A stretch of 64,000 nt of DNA from Bryopsis sp. KO-2023 (taxonomy: Eukaryota; Chlorophyta; Ulvophyceae; Bryopsidales; Bryopsidaceae): the NCBI GenBank assembly GCA_030272585.1, contig BSYQ01000008.1, positions 992,001 to 1,056,000 of the forward strand, in the 5' to 3' direction. Both the position numbers and the translations under genes were made by a program. The notes under the pieces are model-generated. The model did no database searches. It had not been told where the DNA came from and saw only the letters and a program-made list of their open reading frames with translations. Each line of letters opens with the position of its first letter. The first letter of the stretch is position 1. This document shows positions 22,736-34,300 of the stretch, piece by piece.

Positions 22736-25700
22736 TCAAGTCCTTTTTCCCATAAATTTTGCCACCCTCCTCTTTCTTGCCTCCAGGTCCAGCACACCCT
22801 TCAAACCCCCGAAGGTTTTTGCATACAACTCTTCAATGAGACGACCACCAGCTTTTTTCGATCTCTTTTTTCTGTTCGCTTCGCTCAGGACCTCGCTCAC
22901 TTTCCCAGTCATTCTCTTCCTTTTCGATTTCCTTGAAGCTTCAGCAACAACCTCAGTATCTTCAGAGGGGGATTCTGTTGCACCCATTTCTCTCTGTGAT
23001 TTCCTTCGAGATTCGGTGGCGACACGAGTCTGCTCAGCAGGGGGGTCCTCCGTATCGGTTTTCTTCTTGATTCTTTTCCTTTTCTTGCTTCCTTTTTTAG
23101 CTGTGCAAAAACAGAACATAATCTTAGCGGCAAAAAAGAAAGACGGGAGAAAATCATAATTCATTGGTCAAAATCATACTGCCTGAATAAGATAAAACAC
23201 TGCCAACCACAGTGCCGAGTGATTTCAATATGCAACGTTATCACCCCAAATTCCCTTCCCAATCAGTAATTTAAAAAATTCCAGCTAGTTTCCCTTCTCC
23301 CAATTGAGAAAGCCCACATGCATCCTCACACAAAACAAAAATCAAGCACTACATATTTCCTGCAGAGAATATCACAACACCTGGACCCTGATCGATCATA
23401 AGTCTACTCAGTCTTCGTTTTGAAAATTGAAAAAAAACAAAGTGAACATACCAGCATCTGTTTTCTCGTCGCCGAACGGATTTCCGATTGAGCCATCAAG
23501 GTTTCGATGGAAAGCAGTAGCCATTTCCTCTTGGACATCGTTTCCCCCTTCTAAACGATCAACAAACCTCCGCCAAGCCTACAATAGAAAAAATAGGCAA
23601 CACCCCCAATGCATGCAATCAGCCAGATGCAGCAGAACATTTCCAAAAGAAAAATTTTGAATTTAAAAATACAAAATTAAAGTTAAAATTTTGGAAAGAG
23701 AAATCTAGCGCTGGGGATGGTTAAATCCGCTATAACCAACCCACACAAGAGATTATGAAAGCCAGAGACCCCCCCCCCTTTTTCTTGCCACAGAGCAAAT
23801 CCTTGTTTAGATTTTGCATTAAACTTTACTCCAATTAACAACAATGAGTCACTCAATTGTTTCACACCTTTTTCTTCGGAGGCAGGGCAGCTTCAGCTGG
23901 GATCGACAAATCGGGAAAATCAAACAGTGAAGTCGGTGCCTTTGATGAACTGGGTTTGGCTCTTCCATCCTTTTTCGATTCCTTTTCGGCATCTTTCTTC
24001 TTTTCGGAAAAAGCCTTTTCTTCCTTCTTTCTTTCTTTCTCTTTTTTCTTTTCGGCCTTGCTTTGTTTCTTTTTATGCAACTTCTTCCCAGAATCTTCAT
24101 GTTCGATTTGCAGGTATGGTAACGGTTCAACATTTTCCACATCCTGGGGGGTCTCCTCCTGCAATCGCTCCTATTTACACAATCGAGACGTCAAATTTCA
24201 GTGGGGGTTTGCAACTACCTAATCAGCAGCGATTTCTCCAAATCAACTAGCACTGATCTTGCTCCATTTAATTTGGAAGGAGCCTTTATTATTCTATTCT
24301 TTTGTTTTGTTTCATTTCATTTTGTATTATTCTCTCTTTTTTCACCTTTTCCTCTGTCTTGCGACGCTTTGATGTTTGGGGTACAGCATCTATGGCCGTC
24401 TCTGTACGCTTCGTTCGTTTTTTCTTCTTTTTCTTGCTTGCTTTCTTTTTTTCAGCCGGTTCCTCAGCTTCCTCCTCCTTTGCCTCCTCCTTGTCCTCTG
24501 CATAAAATATAAAAACATATTCAAAAATAAACGAAAAAGAAAAAATGAGAAGAAGAAAAAACCCGTCAGCAGCCAATTTAACAAAGATCAACCCTGAAGG
24601 ACAGGAAGGGAACTCCATTCGCTAATATCTGTTTTTTTTGGGTTTTTTTTTTTTTTCCTCGGGGGGGAGAGGGGACTACGGAAAGGGAAGGTTGAAGGTA
24701 AAAGAAAAGAAAGCAATTTACCAAGCAAGACGCATTGGATGCCCATGTCACAGACTTTCGGCACCATCACTGGACTCTCAATTTCCGCCTGAACCCCAAC
24801 ATCGGCGCATTCCTCTGCATGAAATAGAATCCAGTCGAAAAAACATCAATAACACTTAGTATAAACACAAGGTCACAAATTCACGAAGTGGATTGGCTCC
24901 AAGAGACCTCGAACCTCACTGTTATACATTCGAAAGAAACAGAATCAAAGCACCCCTGCACATCCCACCCCCACAAAATTCAAACCATCGACCACTTCCT
25001 GTTTCAACTGGGGAAATCCCCCCCCCCTCCTTTGATAGGTACGAACCTCTCAAACGGCAGCCCACTCCGAAATCCTTGACAGCAATCTCAGGGGGCGTAG
25101 CTTGCGTCAGTTTAGATCGCTGCTTGACTTGGGTCTGGATTCTCACATGCTGTTGTTTCAACCTCTTCGTTTGGACCGCCATAGTTGCTGATGAGACCAT
25201 GTTTTGACTGAACACGGAACGAACTTCCGGCTTTGCTTGAACAGAAGATTCCATTTGATTGGTGCTGGGGTCAGTCTGGGTGAGAGCGACCGATTGCTCC
25301 ACAGCCTCGGTCACTGTTGCGATGTCTTTCTGCAAATTCTCCTTCTCGTTTTGACCTTGAGCCGATATTTGGGGTGAACCGCTGGGGCCATCTTGAAGCT
25401 GCACCTGAGCCGAGAAGTTGAAAGAATCGATAAGAAACCATAGAATGATGCCTGGAATTAAAACAAGAGAGGAAGCACTGCTGGAGGCGATTCAAGAAAC
25501 TGAAACTTTAGATATTACCTCCTCCTCCTCCTTCTCCGTCTGACTTTCGAGTTCATCAGCAGCTTGCTGAATTTCACCACCACCATCGGATTGATTTTCA
25601 CCCCCTTCGCAATCCTCAGACTCTTTTTCCCCCTCCTCTTCCACATCCATGGCCGTCTCAACTTCTTTTTCTGGGACCTCCTCTTGATTTCCCTTGCTTG

Positions 25701-28700
25701 TTGCATCCATTTCCATCTCACCGAGCTTTGCCTCGACGACGGGCTGCACCTGTTCAGCCTCATCCAGCCGCAGTGGGGATGTTTTTTCTGAGACCTGTTT
25801 GCTTCCTGCTCCATCGCTGATGTCTGTTTGGACAGTCACATCGAGCTCACTGGTGGGAGGAGACTCTCTCGGCCCAGTTTCAGTTTCTTCCTCGTTCTGG
25901 ACTTCAGTTTCGTCTTTTTCCATCATATTTTCTACTGCATCCGTTGCTTGACTCTCTCCCTTCTCCGTCGTGTCATTTTCTGAAGGGACATCTTCCTGTA
26001 CAGTTTCCGAGGTGGGCGGCAGCTCACCATCTCCCTTTGCAATGGTACCCTCCGGCAAACTTTCTGAGGGGGCGTCGGCCACTACAGTTGCGGGCTCAGT
26101 GTCTTTGTTTTTGTTCATGCTCTCTTCAATTGCATTTTCTGAGGGGATATCGTCTTGCACTTTTTCTGGGGTGGCTGCTTGAATCTCACCCTCTTCTGCA
26201 GCACCTTCACTTACGCTCTCAGCAGTGGTTCCTGGCTGACCTTCTTCAACTGTTCTGGCATCCCCATCATTCTCTTTCGTTGGGCTGCCTCCCTATTTCA
26301 TCCAATGCAGGGAAAAATCAAGCCAGGACGTGGATGTTTTTCTTTTTTGCACAGCAGATACCAAAAAGGAGAAAGGGGTACGGGGCGCGGATGAAAAGAA
26401 GATTGACTTTGCCATGCTCTTCGTGAAGCAAAAAATAGGGGGTAAAGAATAACAACTGATGATCAGCTGGTACGATTGCCTCACCGAGTTCTGCCCTTCT
26501 AGAGTTTCATCAATATCCATAGCCTCACCCACAGTCAGATCTTCAGTGGAAACTGCAAGGCACCCAAAAAAACCAGTGAATCTTTGATAAAAAACACACA
26601 CCCAGGGGGGGGGGGGTTGGGAGGGAGTGAAATCCACAGCAACCCAACCGCTGCTATCGCAGCCTTAAGGGGCGGTCTTGCTAAACGTTTATCGCACTGA
26701 CCTTGAGTGTCAGGCAATTCTACGGCATCCGTGGGCGGTTGCATTTCTGCAGCAGCCTCCGCGCACTCCATATTCACCCTTTCTTCGCTATCCTCAGCCT
26801 GAGCGTCTGACTCCAGGCACTTGTCAGGCTTTGATCTGCTGTTCCCATTGGAGCCTCCCGTCACCACTTCGCCTCTTTCGCTAGATTGGCCTGTCGCATT
26901 GTCCCCAGCAGGAGGGATATCTTTCACATCCTCTGAAGCCGCCGCCGTTTCCCCATCCACCTGATCTTCCACCACTTCATCACTGCACTTATCCATAACT
27001 GGTGGCTCCAATGCATTCACCTCGCCAGGTATTGATGTAATGCTGTCTGCAGGTTCCAGACCATCATGGGACCTCCTGGGGAATAAGGCAATATCCGGTG
27101 CTGAATTGTTGTTGCTGCCAGTGGGTGATTTCCCAGTAGTTCCATCCGGCCCCTCCCTCTCAGGAATGTCAGTGTTTTCTAGGGGTGGCTGTTGAGGGTC
27201 GGAATCATTGACAGAGTTTGGGACTGCATCATCCTTTTGGGTGGCAACCTGTTGTTGGGGCTCTGCGCAGTGCATGCCAAGAAAGGAGTCTTCGATCAAA
27301 CAATACATCATGACTCTAATTGCCTTGACACACATTGGGCTGCATTACAGGGTGGTCCAGTCAGTCAGTCAGTCACCCACAGTCACAGGGCAGGGAATTT
27401 GTTGGAGGAAATGCAAATCCATAGCGAAAGGACTGTGAGCACACACCGGAAGGTTGCTGGCGAGAGGTTGCCTCCTCCCCCTCACCATCTCTGGGCGAGT
27501 TGAAGAAGAAATCCAGAGATTGCTCCCGGTCGTCATCATCGGATGAGTTTTCGACAATAATCCTCTCCTGCACAACGTGGCCTCCATTTCTGGGTTCGCT
27601 TCCCACACACCCCGCCAGTGGAATATCGCTTTTCCAGGGTGAGTTGCCCTGAGGAGCTGTGGTTGGATCGGCTAAGGTGGGGGGTGCTGAGCGGGGTGCT
27701 GAGAAGATGGGCCCGACATCACGAAAAGTTTCAGACTCCCTCTTTGTCTCAGACAAAGGTGCGGGTGGATTCGCATGCTCCTCTGATTCCTTCGAAGGGC
27801 GCTCTGTGAACAGAAAAGCAAAGGTGCTATTGATGCACTACCCACGCAGAGGGATATTGCTGGCTTGAAAAGGGAGAAGCTAAAGACTGCATTTTCACTC
27901 GAATGTAGACCCCCTCAAATTCCCACAGGTAAAACTGAATAGACATGCTTGACAGGGCAACATCCTCGATGCATCCAAGAAACACAATCCAAACCAGATT
28001 TTCGGATTCACATGTTTTGTAGCGTTCGATGGAAATCGGATCAATTGGATCAAACAATTAAAGCTCAAAAATGTTTCCAAAAATTGGAATCGAAAGAGTT
28101 CTTCCCTTTCAAACAAGTCGAAAAAAAATATCGACTCAAAAAAGAAAACCTAACAAAAAGGAAAAAGAGCCATTGTTTGAGTCCCCCTTTCGTCTGCACA
28201 TAATTTCATGTCTCCTGGGGATCCTGCTCACCAGGAGAGGAGGTCAAATCGATCATTTCGCTTTCGGGATTCTCCTTGCTCCCTTCCTGTTCGGTCGTCT
28301 GTTTCACAGGCAGAGCATCCAAACTGACCCCTTCAGTGGAAAGAAAACAAATCCCAATCAGCTTGAACCATCCACACAAGTTCACTCCACATTGACCATG
28401 TGCTGCAGATCAAAATCAGAAGGACAAACTTCCGTTTTCCAGCATTTCTTTCAATTCTTCTTCTTCTTCTTCTTCTTATTATTATTTATCTTTGTTGCAT
28501 TGGGGTATTCCGACTGTGGATGGCGGCTCACCACCAATGTTTGCGGGACTGCCTTGGGGTTGCCCTTCTCCTTGCGATTGGATGAAGAGCAACGTAGACA
28601 TTTCCCGGTTGTTGTGCCGGTCCTCTGCTTCGGCAGCAGCCACCTTCTCAGCAGCTTTCATTGTCGCGCACCTTGTCCAATTCTCCTCCCCACAGACCTT

Positions 28701-29891
28701 GGAAAAAAATCCCACCACGAAACCGGTCAATCCCCAACAAAACAAAAGACAGCCACCCACCCTGGCTTCCAATGACACACTGAACCATTCAACAGAACAA
28801 GACTGGAAATTACATTGAGCATTTCTGTCAAGTCAGGATGTCTGCAGCCCACTGAATTTCATTACCAAAAAATCCCTAAATGAAGAGCTTTTTTACAAGG
28901 AGTCAGCGGTATTCATCTACATTTCCCCCCCCAACCCTGAAGATAAAATTCCTTGGATTAAGCAAATGGGTGGAGATCATCATATTCACCTTGCAAATCC
29001 TAAGGATCCCAGGATGCCCACCTCCTGGCTTGTCTTCCTGTCTGACTGCAGCCTGGACACTACATATATAGGGAAACAAGAAGTAGGCAGTTTAGCCCCA
29101 TGCCAGACCTTTGTTTCATTATCTCCCTGACTTTGTGTATTTTCTCCCTGACCTTTGTTGCATTTTCTACCACTCAAAAAGTCGAAAAAAAAAAACATGA
29201 GCTGCCCTGTACAGGAGAGCAAAGGGTCTGAAACGGTCATGAACAACGAACGTGATTCACCTCGAGCAATTACAAGGCTTCAAAGGAACGCCACAACGGC
29301 TGCACTGGGAAGCCAACTCCCTCTTTTGGACGTCGAGCCGACAGTCCAACACGCACTGCACACAACTATTCCTCAGTCCCCACAAAGAAAAAACAAGACA
29401 AGCGAAGAAAACCCGCCGACCAGTATCAGTTGGGGTAACCACGCGACGACTGCTGTTTATAGTTGTGAACATCGGAAAAAAAACAAAGCAAAACCATAGC
29501 CACCACTTGAAACAATATCGTAGCAAACACACTAGAATCCAAACTCCCTTCACATTGAAACGTTGACATTCAATCGATGGGGATACCTGTCGCCATCGAC
29601 GTTACAAAATACAACTACGTGCGCCTAACCCCTGAAGGCAAAAAATTACGACTCTTCGAAACCATGGGCTACAACTGCCCAAGTCGCGAGCCCCCCCCAT
29701 CTCACCTGAGTTGCTTTGCCACCCAAGTAAGCGGCCAAATCGGTGGAAGTGTCGGAAACCGTCTCGGCTGCAGTCCTGAGGAACTGATACCGAGCGAAGT
29801 GCGGACCCTTCTGCACTTCCTTGCGAGTCAAAGCCTTGAGCGGTGCTGAGGTCCCCTCCTCTTGAGGCTTTTGTTTCCACTTCTCGGCCAT
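22736..29891 (-). CDS. Unrecognised highly charged, probably nuclear protein, 14 exons
   Basis: The exons, 5' to 3', are 29706-29891, 28990-29052, 28532-28697, 28232-28330, 27486-27803, 26702-27262, 26485-26552, 25519-26292, 25047-25404, 24722-24814, 24346-24497, 23868-24170, 23452-23578 and 22736-23100. All junctions are GT-AG and keep phase, giving about 1,210 residues. The start MAEKWKQKP has a helical segment (FARYQFLRTAAETVSD), then a lone CKVCGEENWTRC. A long acidic Glu/Ser/Asp/Pro region follows (exons 4-9), with MIDLTSSP and VENSSDDDD as SUMO-interaction-like patches. The end is very basic (exons 11-14; KKKASKKKKKKRTKRTE). An acidic middle and Lys-rich end suggest a chromatin or nucleolar protein, but no family is recognised. 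It is divergent from the bromodomain gene across 940 bases. Confidence 0.75.
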
Positions 29892-30831
29892 GTGCAAATT
29901 ACAACCCTTGAGAAGCGAATTTAGTTTCTGGCAACAGGGTTGCGTGTCTGTCGCACGGACAGGACAGATGCGCGAATCGGATGGATTTGGACACAGCTTT
30001 GTCTGGATGTCTGACCGTGGTCCAGAGCCGAGGATTGGGAACAGAGTTTTGTTGTTTTTTTCTTGCTTTCAGTGACAGAGAATCCAAAACTGGCAAACCA
30101 ATGACTTCTGAGAAGACATCAATTCAACACCTCCACCTCCACCACCCAAACCACCACACATTTTCACCGCAGCAAATTTTCTATAATTTGGTTCAAGGCA
30201 CTGCCATCTTGGAGAATTCGTTTTCCGGCATCAACGAAAAGCTCGATCATTCAGCTCGGGTTGTTTGTGATCCAGACGCACCCATATGCAAACAGTCTAA
30301 AAAGATAAAAAAACATATATGCAAAGAGAGCGGAGCCAGGAGCAAATTGTGGCGTCAAAAACATGTTGGTTTCAAACAAGTTTCAAACACTTTTCGAAAA
30401 GGGATCCGTTCCCCGTCTACTGGAGACGAAATCTTGTGTCTTGTGCACCAATGTCTCCCTCTGCCTGGTTTGCCAGCTTGCACCTATCGCAGCAGTCACA
30501 ATTTTTTGCCACAGTATCAGAAAAAACCATTCCTGCGCTTGAAGAACAAGCCAAAAAAAAAAGCTGGTTGTCTTTTGGGAAGGAGTGCCGATCCAACAGG
30601 AAAAGTGGGAAGAGTGACAATGGGTTGAGTCATCTCGGCAGCTGATGCGGGTTGTGCGCTGGGAAGAGCAGCACGCCAAATTCTCCCCAAGGCAAACCAG
30701 CGAAGAAGAGTCGTTTGCATTTTGGTGCTCTGCCAGCAACGCCAGGACCGTCATTTTCGTGTTCATCCAGCATTCCACATATCTGAAGACGTCCCCTAGC
30801 GCGCAGCGCTTGACCCTGGTGGTTCGCCGAC
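29892..30831. promoter_or_regulatory. Shared upstream region of two divergent chromatin-type genes
   Basis: These 940 bases separate the start codons of the minus-strand charged protein and the plus-strand bromodomain/RFTS gene. The region must hold both 5' untranslated parts and probably a bidirectional promoter. I see no clear TATA box in a convincing position and no conserved gene inside. Confidence 0.45.
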
Positions 30832-31315
30832 ATGGACGAGGTCGACCGCGTGGGTCTCGCGAAAGCGAAACGAGCCGTCGCTGCAGTGATGCGCACCAAA
30901 GGGGCCAAGATGTTGTTCAACGAGGCAGTGGACCCTGAGGCCCTGGGGTTGCCTGATTATTTTGACGTAATCGCCAACCCTATCGACTTGGGGACCATCA
31001 GCAGGCGGTTGGATGAGGGACACAATTCCGGCTGGACGCGCGGGTGGTACAGGCGCACGAACGAGGTGTTGGCGGACGTGTCGTTGGTGTGGGGGAATTG
31101 CTACACGTATAATTGCAGGGAGTGCGACGCACCCACGCGTGGTTTTTGCGACGAAGTGAAACGGTCGTTCGAGAAAGCGTGGAGGGACGCAGGGCTGGCG
31201 ATGGAGGAGACTGGGTCAGGGAGTTGGGTCGGGGGAAGCAGTGCGCTCGGTGGAGCGGAAGCGCGACCGTGTGTACGAGAGGAGGATGTTCCGGAATCTC
31301 TATCCGTTCGCGCTG
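30832..31315 (+). other. Bromodomain exon (first exon of the composite gene)
   Basis: Residues about 8-125 form a bromodomain. The ZA loop reads VDPEALGLPDYFDVIANPID followed by LGTISRRL. The acetyl-lysine-contact Asn is Asn94 in NCYTYN, and a C helix (FCDEVKRSFEKAW) completes the fold. The ATG context is gacatggac. Two phase-1 donors follow, at 31315/31316 (ctg|gtgagc) and at 31372/31373 (gag|gttaag). Confidence 0.9.
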
Positions 31316-34300
31316 GTGAGCATTGTCTGGCAAAACAACTCGCCAACGAAAGAAAGACATTCTGGAGAGGTTAAGTTGGACGGTCGTCGTGGTCGTACAG
31401 GCGCCCCGGTCGAAACGCACCTCGCGGGGGGAAATTCCTCGGGGGCGCTGCTCGCTTCTGTGCGCAGCGAAACGGTTCGGTCGGTGTTGCGTTGATTACG
31501 TGAAATTAAAGGAAGCCACAGCATTCCACGCAGGACGTTTTTTTTCTTGCGTTCTTGCGACCCAACTCGAGACGACATTGAAACAGCGAAAGGGTGACTG
31601 CCGGCGTAGTCGTTGAAACTTGTGTTCGAGTCCTTCTCGAATCTCTCTTTCGTTTGAGGCGTGGTTAGATTCCCGTTCGCCGTAAACGCGCGATGGTATC
31701 GTTACGTCAGGGTTCGTTTGTCATTGGTTTTCTGGAGTTGCACCAGTTTTACGGAACGCATGCGCGAGCGCTCGTCGACCGAACTATTGTTGCTTTGGTT
31801 TTCTTTTTTATTTTTTTCTTCCCACTTTCTTGGTTTGACTCGAAAGCCTCGTTCAAGCTGAATATTTTTTTGGTTATTTTGGTTTTTGAAAACTGATTTG
31901 CAGCATATTGTTCTGTTCATGATATTTTTAGTCATGCCTAAGTCCAAAAGGTTTCGTCAAATGTCAAAAAAAAAGGCAAAAAGGGCATTTGCTGATATGC
32001 AACCCCTGTCCCCCCCCCCCAAAAAAAAAAAAAAAAAAAAAAAGTAAAATAGCAAAATAACAAGAATAAAACTATTCAATTGTTTTTTTAAAAATTCAGA
32101 CAGGGAGTTTGCATATCTATATATAAATATATGCTCTTCCGTTCTTCCGTTTTTTTTTTTCATTTTCTGGCATTCTTTTTGCAGAAACCGTTTTTCAAGG
32201 GTTTTTTTATGTCAATTATTTCCAGAGCATCTTACTTTTTTCTTTTCTACACGAAATTTGAATTAAATCAAATTCCGCCACCTTTTCCAGATGGAATGGA
32301 TTTGCCGTTGCGACTGCTTGACGATTTTTCAATCAGTATTGGAGGGAAATTTGTTTCTTTGGATAAAATGGGATCGTCAGAATTTAACGGAATGACGGCC
32401 AGAGGAGTGGTGGTGTCGGAAGACTCGCTTGCAGATGGAAGCCTGAACGGAGGTAAGTTTTTTTTTTTCAGTTATTTGTTTAAATATCCCCTTGTCCAAT
32501 TGAATTTATCATTTGAAATTGCAATCATCAAATCTTGCTATGTTGAGAAAAAATCACACCTCAATAAGCATTTTTGGTTTCAGTGCTTTTGAGGCCTCTT
32601 TTTTATTGCTTAGACAGTTTTACTTGGTTCGGGTTTTTTGGCGCAGATGAATTGAAAATTTCAATTTTGAATTTTTTACTTCATCATGTAGAAATATTGG
32701 CTATCAAAAAATTTTGAGGAAAAAAAACTGGTGTTTGTGTTGCACAGGCGATGGCGAAACATGGGTGCAACTCAGTCGGCTGTTGGACTGGTCGGTGCAG
32801 TATGGAGATGCCCCAGGAATTTGGATTGTAACAAAACATGCATGGTGGGTAAAAAAAATACAAATTCTAGATGAAAGAATTAAAACTGGACAGCCTTCTG
32901 GTAAAGGATAAAAAAACCCAGCAACAACAACAAAAAAAGGGTAAATCAATGAACATTATTGTAAGCCCGAACCTCAGTTTGTGGAATGGCACCCCTCTAT
33001 ACCTATATATATCTGTTGCCATATGAATATATTTATATTCAATATTCAAGATATTCATATTTCGGTTTCTGTTTTAAAAAAAAAAACCCACAGGTATCGA
33101 CTTTTGAGGCCCTCCGAGGAATATGAAGAATATTTACGAGGTGCCTTGGATAAATTTGAGCTTTGCACCAAAGCGACCGAAGCTCATCAGAATGGGGTTG
33201 AAAAGCACGGTGTCGATATCGTTGAAAATTTGGTCAAAAACGTCGTGTCTGGCCAACGTGATTTGACAGCAGCCATAGAAAACGGAAATGTGGAGTTTGC
33301 TAAAAAACAATTGACCTCCTGGTTGAAGGTGAGGGGTCGAGCCGAAAACAAGACAGCACACACTTACTGTTATTTTTTTTACTTTTGCTCAGAAAAATAA
33401 CAACTGAGCTATGTGTTTTCCTTTTTTCTTTTTAGGGGGGGGGGGGTTCGTATTGTGGAAGATTTTTGAATTTTTTTTCCTAGCCGTTGCGGTTTCTGTT
33501 TGTGAGGCTTCCTCCAGCATGAGCGTCAACGCTCTATGTCTGTCATTGTTCATTTTTTCGGTGTTGCTGAATGTAGGCTGGCGATTCGAGTCAACGGAAG
33601 GTTCGAATCGCAGGGGGTGGAAAACCAGGAAGGCAGCTACCTGATAAAGGTATACATAAAAATTACAACAACGTTTGTTGGGCCAAGATAAGCACATCGA
33701 TGCAGCGTAATTGAATTTCCATTCTTGGATGAGCCTGCTGGTGGTTCATTGATTTGTTTTTGTTTGATTTTGGTTTTTTTCGGTTTCGTGCTAGGCTTGC
33801 CATCGGAAGCTTCTCCGCCAGCCAGGGGTCGACCGTCTTCCAGAAAACGTCCGAGGCAGCAAACTGTCGCGGTCAAGGTATCCTTGTTCGTTACATCCAT
33901 TTTATTTTTCACTCCAAAAAAAAACGAAATTAACAAAATTTAAAATGGCGCGTGAAGATTTTGAGAGAACAAACCCCTAAAAACAAAATATATATAAAAT
34001 ATTAGACCGCAGGCACATGAGGGGGGGGAAAAAACAACTGACCAGCTAATTGTTTGTCACTTCTTCTTAGGAATTTGTGCTTCAGTTTCATCCATTCTTT
34101 TTTGGGGGAGCGGATGCTCAGAGTTTCTTTGCTTTCTTAAAAAAAATTCTAAACCAGTACAAAAATAACCGTTTTTGTTTCGTTTTCTTTTTTGAAACAG
34201 AAAGAGACGGACAGAGGCACGCCCAGCTCGTCTGGAAAGGGTTCTCCATCAAGGGTAAATTTTTCATCGAGATACATCGCTGATCGAACAATTCATGGTT

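Noticed and set aside
28990-29891. Resemblance of exons 1-3 of the charged protein to RNase P subunit Rpp21/Rpr2
   Set aside because: The LRTAA helix and one CxxC are similar, but the second CxxC of that zinc-binding family is missing and the spacing is wrong.
33411-33576. Plus-strand open frame before the exon at 33577 as part of the coding sequence
   Set aside because: It is T-rich and includes a long G run. The acceptor at 33576 gives correct phase without it.
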